Positions 54,298 to 64,000 of a stretch of 64,000 bases of DNA are shown piece by piece (position 1 is the stretch's first letter; the number at the start of each line of letters is the position of its first letter). The stretch comes from Notolepis coatsorum (lineage: Eukaryota > Chordata > Actinopteri > Aulopiformes > Paralepididae). Both the position numbers and the translations under genes were made by a program. The stretch is from positions 74,855,811 through 74,919,810 of the forward strand of contig OZ020589.1 in the NCBI GenBank assembly GCA_963971535.1, written 5' to 3'. The notes below the pieces were generated by a model. That model ran no database searches. It had not been told where the DNA came from and saw only the letters and a program-made list of their open reading frames with translations.

Positions 54298-55038
54298 CTG
54301 TATACACGTTAGATCTATACACTTATCGATTTTTTCGAATGGTGATCAGGAATTGGAATATACCAGTTGGATACCATCTGATGTCAGGTAAGGAATCTAT
54401 GTTATCAGTGTTAGGATAATCATATGCAATAAGGGGATTTATCATCAGCCAAATGGACATATCGATCTACCAGATGGCGATCGATAACGGGGAAAAGCTC
54501 GGGGGGATCCAACCGGCTCATGGTAAGATCTTTTTCACGTAAATTACATGCTGATCAGAGCTTGCTATGATACTCAACCAGCCGACCAGCGTATGTGACT
54601 ACTTAGACGAACACGGTTATTGGTAATCAATAATCAGAAACAACGTCCCCCGCCCCCCCCCCCCCCTTCATGCATACATGCTTGAGGATCATACCGATCA
54701 TATGCAGTTTGAGTTTTAACTGTAGCTTTTGTATAACGGAAATGCCATTGGATATAACGTTAGTAGCTATTAGCCCTTTATCTCGCCTTCCAGGAAATAT
54801 ACTAGACCAAATGCCGTATAACGCTTATATTCACGGCGCTATAAAATGAGAACGTATTGATGATTTTTTTTTCTTTAATCCATTTTGAAGGGACGGTTTA
54901 TGGTCTCAATTGACAATGAGAATGGACAGATAGCAATACTATAAAGTATAGATTTAGCTCTACAAACAGCCCCAAGTCTGTTTACATATGCTGGTCGTCT
55001 AGAGTGGGGCCTGTCTAATCCCCGTGGCCGTCAATGTG

Positions 55039-56430
55039 TTAACCCTTTATCTGCCGAAGCTTATTCTCATCCTTGTAGCCTCTCTGCCAGCACTATTTGT
55101 CTATGGAGATGTTCACCTTCTTTGCAGGGCTATAACTTTTTAAATTGTATTGCTAAATTGACATTACTATGGCCCATTCAACATCAATTATCTATCGTTC
55201 AGGATGTAGGAACGTTTTACTTTTTCATTCACACATTCATACAAAAATACTGTCTGGAGTATAAATATGTTTTTATCGTTTTCGGCTGTATTTCATAGAA
55301 CGTGAGTTATAGCCATTTATGCATATATTAGATAATCAAATGCAGTTTGATAGCGATTGACGCCAGATTAAAAATTTCAATTGTACAAGGTCCTAAACGT
55401 CATGACTCATCATCTGCTGGTGACCGGAGGGGGGGGGGGGGGGGGGGTCGTTTATAATGCAATGACCGACGTTAAAGGGGAACTATTTTACTATTTCTTT
55501 CACTATTTGGGCACTTTTACACAATTCCTGTGAGGCTATGGAACACCTCTGTAATATATATATTTTTTTTTATTCATTGTTTTGTATTTCTAATCAAGTC
55601 CTCAAAAACAGCATTTTTCTACCTCAAGATCTCGAGCTGTTTTGAGCCTGGGCTCCTAAACCACTGCGCAGCGTCGGCCCCGCCTGAACATTAACATGCA
55701 GCGATGTCTTTATGACATCACATATAGGGCACATTTTCAAATGACTCAGTTCAGTGAGGGTGAATATTGTGAGAGGAGAATTGGAAGAATGCGCCAATAT
55801 GAGAATTTTGAGACATAGATCATATTAATATAAGTTCACATAGCTAGGAAACAATGCTAAACACTCAAAAAGGCCATTTATAAGATAGTTCCCCTTTAAA
55901 TGATTCATGTAGTATGGGTGATATATAGATCAGAACAGTTTGTATGGATAATAATAATCAAAAACGCTGAAACTCACCCCAGTCTCCTCTTACCGTTGTG
56001 ATGATGTGATGAGCGTGGAGCAAAAAGATCGCTATTATGGGATGTTGATCTATGCGATCCATTTCCAGGTTGTATAATACTATATACACGTCCAAATAAT
56101 GTTTATTGAGTTATGGCAACGGATCGATATCCAGTGTCAAGATGGAGTCTCGCGAGCGATAGCGAGTGGCCGGACGGAATAGGGAGACACACCGGCGTCA
56201 CAATTATCAACATCCGGTTGCAACTCGCCGATTGGCCACCAGGTGGCGGTATTGAAGCGTTGGAGAGTTGAGCGGAGATCTACAGCACCAGTCAAGGATC
56301 CGTGGGTGAAATATGAATACCATGACAGAAAATTGAAATATTGATCTCAAAGACGCTGTAAAACGTCATTGGCAGATTACGCATGGCGAGGAATGACGTG
56401 GTAACATGTCATTGGCGAGCAAAGGGTTAA
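55039..56430 (-). mobile_element. TTAA-family unit, inverted, with MITE inside
   Basis: Both ends are canonical: TTAACCCTTTATCTGCCGAA at the left and, inverted, TTAACCCTTTGCTCGCCAAT at the right. On the minus strand it carries the donor-like GGTAAGAGG (at about 55993). On the plus strand the G tract near 55428-55447 is the poly-C of other units read in reverse. The right TTAA is the one in the LINE 3' end (GTTAAGGGGATGC). It is interrupted at 55472-55899. Confidence 0.82.
55472..55899 (-). mobile_element. TTAA-flanked MITE, 428 bp, inverted copy of 47002-47432
   Basis: It has the same terminal TTAAAGGGGAACTAT and the same body in the opposite orientation (CTACCTCAAGATCTCGAGCT). It is inserted at a TTAA inside the 55039-56430 unit. 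Confidence 0.9.
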
Positions 56431-56545
56431 GGGGATGCAAACCAGAGAAAGACTTTCGTCTCGTTTACATCAGGGTCCCCCATTTTCAATTCATCATAAC
56501 ATTTATGACATACACGACATACAGATATGGCCATTCTCTTTTAAC
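56427..56545 (-). mobile_element. inverted TCAA-tailed LINE 3' fragment
   Basis: GGGGATGCAAACCAGAGAAA to CATAACATTTATGACATACA matches the inverted 3' ends at 34053 and 34246. The terminal part beyond its TTAA is displaced by the TTAA-family unit on the left. Confidence 0.7.
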
Positions 56546-57288
56546 ATCCTCCTTTCTTTGAACATCCTCCCTTCTTTTAACCCCTCTGTGCCAACAGTAA
56601 AAACGTGTTCAGTTCTCAGACCATGATTCAATTTCAAACGGACAGAAACAGTAGTATTCTGAGAGTACAAAATAAATGTGTCCGCCTATGATGCATTCGT
56701 TGCCTATGGTGTTTACCATAAGGAGTGGGAGGGGTGGAGAGTAGGTCTCTGTATGTTCGCAGCAAAAGGTTCACTGCAGCTCAACTTTTATTTACAGTAT
56801 AATGCACCTATCTAGGTGATTGGTGTAATATTTGCTGAGATGCACTAGCAGTGTAATGATTCCCCAAATCCACAATTGCATTTACCACTTGCATTGTATC
56901 TTCTGCCCGACCATGACCTTAAATTGGTAGGCCACCTTGATATGCTGGGGAACAGAATAGAACATACCGTGTATATACTTGTGTCTGTATAGTTGTTTTT
57001 AATGTGTTTTTCTTTGCTGCAGTGGTTTATGATGCTTGTGTGTCTGTATACTTGTTTTCCTTTTTTGCATCAAAATTTAGCTACCATGATGTACCAAAAC
57101 AATCACAACATCATCTGGCAGAATTGTTACACCTAGTTATTTTTGTTATTTATGTGTAGTACTTGACCAAAGAACAAATACATTATAAGACAATTCCTTC
57201 AAGTCTGTCATCATCCCATGCCCTATAATTAGGATGCACATTGGCCATACACACACCACTATTTATAATAACAACTTGCCGGCATAGA
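56546..57288. other. intron stretch, no gene or repeat recognised
   Basis: AT-rich sequence with no recognisable coding or terminal-repeat signal. It lies in the tdrd7 intron between 59449 and 45864. Confidence 0.5.
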
Positions 57289-57301
57289 ATTGTGGATAGT
57301 T

Positions 57302-57762
57302 AGGGCGGCTGGGTGGCACAGCGGACATTGCGCTCGTCACCAACGCAAGAGACACCGGGTTCGAAACCGGCTGTCGGCTTTGCCTCCGGCTTGGGCCGGC
57401 TGTCATACTGGCTCAATTGGCAGAGTCAGCGGGTGGAAGTCGATGGGTGGTAATCTGGACGTTGTGGACAGCGACTCCTACAGGTCGGTTGGGGGACGCC
57501 TGTACAGGAAATGGCGGGGGTAGTGTGAGCCTCCCACATGTTACACCTCGCCAATGAGAGTCCGCGCTGGCAGGTGAAAAGATGCGACAGGCTGCCTCCT
57601 CGTGTACCAGAGGGGACACGCGATGCAAGGCTTCTATCCTCCCTACAACCGACCAGTGGGGGGGCATATGCGAGCAACGTTCAAGACAGGGGAGGGGAGA
57701 ATTGGAAACAGCTAAATTGGGATGGGAGAAAAATTGAAAAGGAGAAAAAGAGGATCAAAAAA
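57302..57762 (+). mobile_element. tRNA-derived SINE, 461 bp, 13-bp target duplication
   Basis: The best-preserved copy. The A box lies in GGGTGGCACAGCGGACATTG and the B box is GGGTTCGAAACCGG (57357-57370). The tail is GGATCAAAAAA. Exact flanks ATTGTGGATAGTT lie at 57289-57301 and 57763-57775. Confidence 0.92.
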
Positions 57763-57775
57763 ATTGTGGATAGTT

Positions 57776-58433
57776 GTGTATGGTTATCTGAATTGCAATT
57801 ATTACCCCTAACAGTCTAATTGATTTAGCCCTGGCTAGCTTAGGCCTTTGTTTGTATCTTTCATGTATGCTAGTTAAGCCCATGTACAGATACATAAAAG
57901 ACAAACGCATGCCATTTAACAAATACCCTGTTTTTTTTGTCCCACACTTGGTTCTCTGTAGAATCTCTGGCTGCCCAACCAGAACTGGGAGAGTCCAAAA
58001 GCTTTTCTAGAGGAGAGTTCTGGAATGTGTGGTAGAGTACAGAGTTTTTTTTTTATAGTATGAAGGGGATAGACTTTTAAAGTGCCCTAAACACTGTTTA
58101 GTGTTAGTAATTATAAGTCATTATGGAATAGTAATGACTATTTTGTACAGAATTATTTAAGTCAGGAACATTTCTGTATTTCTTGATTGATTATGTGTTG
58201 ATTTTGGTTAGTCTCTGTAGGAGCTTCCAGGATAATGCCTGGGACAGAAGCTCCCCTCAGAAAGAGAGACAGCTGCACAGTCGTGCTTGAAATAAGCAGA
58301 GCTACTGTAGTACCCATAGCAAAGGGCCTAGTATTTTATGCAATATTTTGTTTGTTTAGAAAGTTATGTATTCTTGTATTTTCTTTTTAAATCTTATTTT
58401 CAAATTACATTTAATTGTATGTACATTATTATT
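57776..58433. other. intron stretch, no gene or repeat recognised
   Basis: Low-complexity T- and ATT-rich sequence near the right side (58421-58441), otherwise unremarkable. Confidence 0.5.
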
Positions 58434-58441
58434 ATTATTAT

Positions 58442-59295
58442 TAGGGATGTCCCGATCCGATCACGTGATCGGAATCGGCGTCGATCACGTGCTTTTCAGA
58501 GTATCGGGGATCGGGAAAAAATAATAATAAAAATCGGCAGTCAAAAAAAGAAAATTTTTATTCAACAAACATGACCATGTCCACGTCTTAAACTCATACG
58601 GAGGCCTTAGTTTTGGTTTTAAATTACATATAATATATCATCATTAATGTATTTATTGTCACACAGAGCAGAATAATTTTCCACAACAAACACATTCCCC
58701 TTTAATTTTCACCGTTGCAACAAACACCCCTTTAATTTAGACGCTACACGCTACACGCGGCTCGACCACAACAACAACAACACGTCGCTCCCGAAACACG
58801 GTTAATATCCACTGACTTGAGCAGCTAGACTTAATGTCAGAGGTTTGGAACTAAGCATTTAAAAATAGAAAGTCAAGCCAGTTGCAATGTTTGCAAGGAG
58901 GACAGCCGGCTGGAGGCGAAGTTTTCAGACTAACTTTTGGAGGATAACGTTACGTGACTGAGGATGATCGTCGGCGTTTCAGACCAGAATGGACCATTAC
59001 GTAAGTCGAACACTGAATGTATACTAATGTGCAAACATATATTGAAACTTTTAATATTTCTCATATGAAGCAGAAGCACATTTCTCAGGGTGAATGTAAT
59101 AACAAACGCCTCCGCGCTCGCGCCCCGGATATAGGCAACAGATGGGCTTGTCTCGCTCCACCAGTTTCTGACAAATGCGTCAAAATTGATTACTAATGTG
59201 AAATATCGGATCGGAAACGATCGGATCGATAGATATTTAAAATCACATGCTCGGGATCGGATCGGAAGCAAAAAAAGGCGATCGGGACATCCCTA
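58442..59295. mobile_element. hAT MITE, 854 bp, TSD ATTATTAT
   Basis: The ends are TAGGGATGTCCCGATCCGAT and, inverted, TAGGGATGTCCCGATCGCCT. Flanks ATTATTAT are at 58434-58441 and 59296-59303. The left flank is part of an ATT microsatellite, so the exact duplication is slightly uncertain. Related ends occur at 35991-36836. Confidence 0.85.
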
Positions 59296-59448
59296 ATTAT
59301 TATACATAGTTGTGCTGCAGGCGTGTTTCACTGGTGAACAAAAAGATTAAATAAAAACAAAACACTCCTTTTTCCACCACTTGGCCACACCCTAACAAAG
59401 TCTTACAACATACTCTAAACCCCAGAGAATGCCCTTCTCACCACTCAC

Positions 59449-59587
59449 CAGAGGGAGTGCCAGGAGAGGGGGCATTAGCTGCCGTTTCTCTTCAGCTGTG
59501 GCCCCTCCTCCAACCTGGACCTGGAGTGACTTCTGGAGAGGTGGGCTCACAGCCAGGCTTTTCAGGGACAAATTCTCCATCAATGCA
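59449..59587 (-). CDS. tdrd7: tdrd7 exon (inter-Tudor linker)
   Basis: A 139-bp exon with acceptor CTAACCTCAG and donor GTGAGT on the minus strand. It reads ALMENLSLKSLAVSPPLQKS, then LQVQVGGGATAEEKRQLMPP and LLALPL, ending in phase before PGQNMDVYV of the next exon. The proline/leucine-rich end directly before P-G-Q/E-N is the usual linker leading into the third Tudor region of TDRD7. The first base completes a codon begun in exon 62344-62133. Confidence 0.85.
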
Positions 59588-60219
59588 CTGAGGTTAGCTA
59601 TGGAATGAGTATGTACATTTCATTAATTCATACACACACACACAGCTGTCAGGGCTGTGCTGAATACTTTGAAACTACAATCTTAACCTATGCAATGGAA
59701 TGTTGAACCAGCATGTGTTTTCTAAGGAGAGACTAATTTGTTAGCACGACCAGAAGATAATTTTGGGTAGGTTTCTTCTATATAATTATATGGTTTATCA
59801 CTATGATGTTTGCATTTTTAATTTTTTTAGCCATGCTAAGGAAAATGGTCAGGGCCAGGGATATGTAAAATATGTGTGATGATCAGTAAACGGGCTAGAA
59901 CTAATTTAGACTGGTGTGGTGTTCAGGACTTGTACAGACCACACCCCATTGACGTTGGATGCCAGGAGCTACAGGTTTCTTGTATGAAGAACAGCATGGA
60001 TTGTGCTGAGAAAGATGACTACCGGTCCACACAACATTATTGGTAGGAAATGGGGCTTGGGGTCAGACATGCTGAACTTAGCCTTTAAATCAAACATTTT
60101 CCACATTGAGTTCCACATTGTATCCTACGACTTCCAAGTAAAAGGAACATTCTAAACATTTCTGAAATAAAAATAAATGTATAGATAAACTGGGATTGTG
60201 TGAAGTGTACACACTGCCG
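59588..60219. other. intron stretch, no gene or repeat recognised
   Basis: It contains a short CA repeat near 59632 and nothing else recognisable. Confidence 0.5.
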
Positions 60220-60720
60220 AGTAAGTATCTGTTGGAAGCAACCTTTGTTTGAATTACAGCCATGTAATTATTATTATTGGATTATTTAGATCATGTCTCT
60301 ACACACCTTGCCCAGAACTTGCCCATTGATGTCCTGCGTTATTCACATCCTTCCACAGATCTCCCAAAAGGGACTTCTGGCTCCCAACTAGGCCACTCAA
60401 GGACATTCCCTTTTTTTTTGCCAAGCCACAGTTGTAGCTGTGTGCTTTGGGTCATCGTCATGCTGAAAGGTGGACCTACGTCCCAATTTTAACTTTCAGC
60501 AGGTTTTTCTCAAGAACATTTCTGTATTTTGTTCCATCCATTTTCCTGATAAGTGCACCAGTCCCTCATACAAGGATGCTGCCTCCAGCATGCTTTACAA
60601 AATAATCATTATGACATGCACAAATACCCCCAAGGATTTCATTGCAGCCTGTTTTGCAGCTGCCGGCTGAAGCGATTTCCCTCAATACTGGACCAATTCC
60701 AAAACGTTGTCCCCATTAGT
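60220..60720 (+). mobile_element. decayed DNA-transposon-derived repeat (Tc1-like, tentative)
   Basis: Phrases such as GGGTCATCGTCATGCTGAAA, TTCTGTATTTTGTTCCATCC and AGGATGCTGCCTCCAGCATG resemble a widespread fish Tc1-related repeat known from memory. Terminal repeats were not found. Confidence 0.4.
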
Positions 60721-60775
60721 AATTTAGACCCCAAATAATGGAACATTTTAAATACTGGAATGATCCTTTACTGGT

Positions 60776-61140
60776 AGGGCTCGGCGATATGGCCTCTAAA
60801 TGATATCACGATATTTGTTGGCCATGTCACGATACACATCACGATATTTTGACATTTCCTCTAAAGCACTTAAAAATGCTTGATTTAACCCTTTGAAGCA
60901 TACAGTCACGCCAACATGACGATTAAAATAGTCCCTGCAACATATGTCTGCATTAAACCATGAAGATGCTTTCAAAAATTATTTAATTAAACGTTTCTAA
61001 AAATCTAAAAGAGTAGTCTACTGACACACTAATACAGAAAAAAATGTATTAACATCAAAGACAATTTATATAAAAACTCTTGGGTGCCTAAGACTTTTGC
61101 ACAGTACTGTTTTCTATCCACTTTAGCCAAAAATACACAC
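60776..61140 (+). mobile_element. hAT MITE fragment, TAGGGCTCGGCGATATGG end
   Basis: The left end matches the family of 31507-34651 and 48212-48869. Its interior (AATTTATATAAAAACTCTTG, about 61060-61085) also occurs at 53410-53435 in a different hAT. The right end was not located. Confidence 0.55.
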
Positions 61141-61390
61141 ACTACTGTGAGAAAATAATAATCATGTAACCGAGGAATGGTCCGCCTATAATTTTAATAT
61201 ATAGTAATATAAAATCACGGGAGACTTGATAGCTTAGACTTATGATTTTTATTATTAGCAATGGTGTCTGTGCATCATCATCATATATATATAAACTTTT
61301 TAATTGCGTGAAACATTATGAAGTATTCTCTTATGCCGCTTTTCCACGGTCTGCACGGTACCTACTCAATTCGGTAGTACCCCGCATAGA

Positions 61391-61811
61391 TTTTTTTTTA
61401 TCTACTTTTTCTCCCCATTTTCTATTTTTCTCCCATCCCAATTTCGTATTATCCAATTCTACCCTCCCCTGTCTCGAACGTTGTTACCTTGCATCACGTG
61501 TCCCCTCCGGTACACGAGGAGGCAGCTGTCGCATCTTTTCACCTGTACAGCGCGATCTCTCAGCGGCGAGGAGTAACGCGTGGGAGGCTCACGCTGCCCC
61601 CGTTGCTTCCTGATTCTGCTGTACAGGCGCACCAACCGACCTGTCCACAACGTCCGATACCCACCCACCGGCTTCCCCACCCCCTAATACTGCTAATTGT
61701 ATTAGTATGAACGACCAGCCAAGCCGGAAGCAACGCCGAGAGCTGGGCTCGAACCCAGCATCTCCTGCGTTAGTGGCGAGCGCCTTGCCCACTGCACCAC
61801 TTAGCCGCCCC
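61391..61811 (-). mobile_element. tRNA-derived SINE, inverted, TSD CATAGAT
   Basis: The reverse complement starts GGGGGCGGCTAAGTGGTGCA, has the B box GGGTTCGAGCCC and ends in the usual GGAGAAAAAGTAG/A-rich tail. Flanks CATAGAT lie at 61385-61391 and 61812-61818. Confidence 0.88.
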
Positions 61812-61818
61812 CATAGAT

Positions 61819-62132
61819 AGATGGATATAAAGACAGTACCCCCCCCCCCCCCCCGTCAGTGTAGCTGAGGCGCCGTGACGTCATATTCAACGCGACAGAG
61901 GATTTCAACGCTAGCCATCAAGCTATGAATCCAGTGCCTTATTAGCTCATTTACACTAGCCGCAATGCTAATGATTAGAGTGCGAGGCTACTACCAGTTC
62001 ATCCACCTCGGCGCCTCCATATTCTATTGCCGTTTCTGAATAAAACATGTAGGGCTACCGTTTAAACTCGCGAAACTCTCTCCACTTCTCACGCTCTCGT
62101 ATCCCCATTCTCATATCCCCACCCCTATTTAC
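61819..62132. other. repeat-like flank, no gene
   Basis: A run of C (61838-61855) is followed by sequence that together with 61335-61384 (CCGCTTTTCCACGGTCTGCA) resembles a MITE split by the SINE. No second end was found. Confidence 0.35.
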
Positions 62133-62344
62133 TGGTATAAAACCCAAGTACCTGCATCCAGGTGGTCGCCCGCTCTGCTCTGAGGGAGGGTGATTGTGTT
62201 GTTGTTGGGCTCCGTCAGCCTCTGCCACACCGCCGACCGGGACAACTGATGGTTTATACTGCAGTCCTCCTGCTGACCGTCAGCACTGGAGAACAGGAGG
62301 ATGTGGACCATACGCTCCTCTTTGACCTGGTCCACCTTCATGAT
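62133..62344 (-). CDS. tdrd7: tdrd7 exon (upstream of the third Tudor region)
   Basis: Minus-strand exon after acceptor CTCTCCCCTTAG. It reads IMKVDQVKEERMVHILLFSS, then ADGQQEDCSINHQLSRSAVW, then QRLTEPNNNTITLPQSRAGD. Two donors are possible: GTACTT after 62152 and GTAAAT after 62133. Only the second leaves two bases, which is what the next exon's reading frame needs, so 62133 is chosen. An unseen small exon between is the alternative. The V.EER.VH..LF...N.QL..S.VW block fits TDRD7. The gene continues upstream beyond the window. Confidence 0.75.
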
Positions 62345-62500
62345 CTAAGGGGAGAGAGTCAGAGAGAGAGCGAGAGAAAGATATAGTACTACTCAGTGTT
62401 TAGGGCAGCCTCTGGGTTCCAGTCTGTATACTATCCCTTTATGCTATAGCCAGGGATTAAAGCAAAAAAAATCTCCTGACTGAACTTTTTTCAGGCCAAG

Positions 62501-63765
62501 TGTAACTGAGGGGTACAATTCCCTGACTGTATTAATCAAGTACTAGTATCATTAAACTACTACCGTCTATGTACTACTGGCCAATACTGTACATAAGTAT
62601 ATTAGATTAGAACACTTCCACAATAACACGGTTTTCCACACAAAATACTCGGTTAGAATATTTATTACATCAATAAGGATTATATTACATTACTTAGTTG
62701 CGCTTATAAGGCAAATAGAATGTGCATAGGCGAGTCAATAGTGAATATTAAGAATGATCTCTATGGTACTCTGGGAAAGGGGGTACTACCGGTTGTAAGC
62801 CAGCAGAGGGGGGCAATGCTCTAGGAATGTCAATGGTCCACGGAGCTGTAGCAAGGCACCTGGAGACGGTGTATTTACTCCCTGAGTCAGCGGGAAAAAG
62901 CAGCCTGGTCCCAGGATGCGCGCCGTGTAGGTGAAAGCCGTGGGGCCTCTGGTACGACAGAAACGGGCTTGAGTGATGTCCCCACGGGCACGTAGGTCTC
63001 ACAGCAGGGGGTGTAGACGGTTCTCTGCTTCCAGCAGCTTGGTGAAGAATGAAGAATAATAATCCTTGCCGGAAAAGTGGCACTGCTGGCGGGGTGTAAA
63101 TCCTCCGTGGTGCTGCTGGTCCGGTGTAAGTATCCTCCGGTGCGGTAGTGCACGGTTGACCTTGACGTTACTATACTATTAGCACGGGCAATAAGTGCTC
63201 TATGTAGACGCACAATTACTCACTCCACGTGGTCTTTGACTCGTAATGAAGGTTTACTAATAAATAGAGAACGATACATTGAACAAATGTATTAGGATAA
63301 CACGAGGCTCTATCTTGGGGCAATGCGAGCCCTGCTCTGCCCACGTTGCGTAGTGGGTGAGACGTTGCTTGGATAACTGGAACTGAACGAGACTGAACGG
63401 GACAATGGACTAAGAGGCTAAGAGGCTAAGAGAGAGTTCTACTTTACTTGCGCCATATATATATGCGCTGTGAACAAATAGTACCATTCGTATTTTGGTA
63501 GCCGTATTCATGGGCAGAAGCTGGGCATGTACAGACATATCTCGTCGGTACCTTTGAAGTCAGCTCGAGGGGGGTATGGCGCTGGCGCCTAGGGGATCGC
63601 TTCCAATAGGAGAACGAATATTATGGTCTGTCCTGTAGACTAAAGGGATATTCAGTGCATATTGTACAAGGAATATACAAGGGATATCAAACGATATACA
63701 AATATTATACATGGGATCTCAGGCAATAAATATATATATTCGGTTTAATCTGACCCTTTGTAACA
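62501..63765 (-). mobile_element. large solo LTR, 1265 bp, TSD CCAAG
   Basis: It begins TGTAACTGAG and ends CCCTTTGTAACA, with CCAAG on both sides (62496-62500 and 63766-63770). On the minus strand a TATA-like GCATATATATATGGCGC (about 63470-63454) lies 300 bases from the TG end, as in an LTR promoter, so minus orientation is preferred. No internal genes remain. Family unknown; the length suggests a retrovirus-like or long-LTR element. Confidence 0.75.
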
Positions 63766-63770
63766 CCAAG

Positions 63771-64000
63771 TCATATTCTTATTTTAACCTCCACTATATA
63801 TTTTAGCGTTTTAAGGGAACTAGATCATTTTGAACATCTTTTCTATTGCCAGTTTGCTTTTATGTAATATCAATGCCGTTTTCAATTCATTAAATTAAAC
63901 TGATTGCAAGGGTTGACTGACTTTGTCATACAAATAAACAAATCTACATACTGTAACCTTTCAGTATTGTGTATAGTTCAAATTCAGTATTGTGTATACC
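63771..64000. other. AT-rich intron or flank, nothing recognised
   Basis: The sequence ends inside the tdrd7 locus. A short direct repeat (TTCAGTATTGTGTATA) occurs twice at the very end. Confidence 0.5.

Larger units (their letters stand above)
52408..55042 (+). mobile_element. TTAA-family unit containing two further insertions
   Basis: Left end TTAACACTTTGATAGCCACT; right end, inverted, TTAACACATTGACGGCCACG. Minus the insertions at 52453-52812 and 53102-54297 it is collinear with 29431-29870: the CGATCTGAAATCATATTGCA block and CATCTGATGTCAGGTAAGG at 54375-54393. It then continues with a second donor-like CTCATGGTAAGATC (54518) and a C-rich tract (54644-54668). It abuts the next unit at TTAA 55039-55042. 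Confidence 0.75.

Overview
The window looks like a teleost fish chromosome segment: a vertebrate germ-granule gene (tdrd7) on the minus strand, split into small exons, with introns and downstream flank packed with L2 and other LINEs, hAT transposons, TTAA-target (piggyBac-like) repeats, tRNA-derived SINEs and Ty3/Gypsy elements. No bacterial-type genes, rRNA or CRISPR are seen.

The only clear host gene is tdrd7 (Tudor domain protein 7). Five consecutive 3' exons are read on the minus strand: 62344-62133, 59587-59449, 45864-45671, 40058-39898 and 26242-26019 (stop). Acceptors, donors and codon phases fit at every junction. Together they encode about 300 residues ending in the third Tudor domain and the C-terminal tail. 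Upstream exons lie beyond base 64000.

Left third (1-23.1 kb), downstream of tdrd7: a 65-bp-arm foldback, LINE 3' ends, a solo LTR, a THAP-like exon, and a deep nest of mobile elements at 3665-22352. An old Ty3/Gypsy element (E1) was entered by a TCAA-tailed LINE. That LINE was entered by a 1-kb hAT, a SINE and a Gmr1-like Gypsy element (E2). E2's 3' LTR was entered by a second Gmr1-like element (E3). E1 also holds an antisense L2 LINE and a BED-finger hAT in its 3' LTR. LTR divergence falls in the same order: E1 oldest, E2 young, E3 almost identical LTRs.

Middle and right (23.1-62 kb): a two-type minisatellite, an RTE-like LINE end, a nearly 3-kb L2 copy, and at least twelve hAT-type elements with 8-bp target duplications that can be read directly. 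A family of TTAA-bounded units (TIR TTAACMCWTTGNNNGCCA) occurs at least nine times, often abutting at a shared TTAA. Every well-preserved unit keeps a GGTAAG splice-donor-like site, and several keep a poly-C tract nearby. This family is the best candidate for something undescribed. The right edge carries a 1.27-kb solo LTR with CCAAG duplications.

Coordinates of insertions were set by reading target duplications by eye. Family names for hAT, piggyBac-like and LINE clades rest on ends and short motifs, not on database searches.
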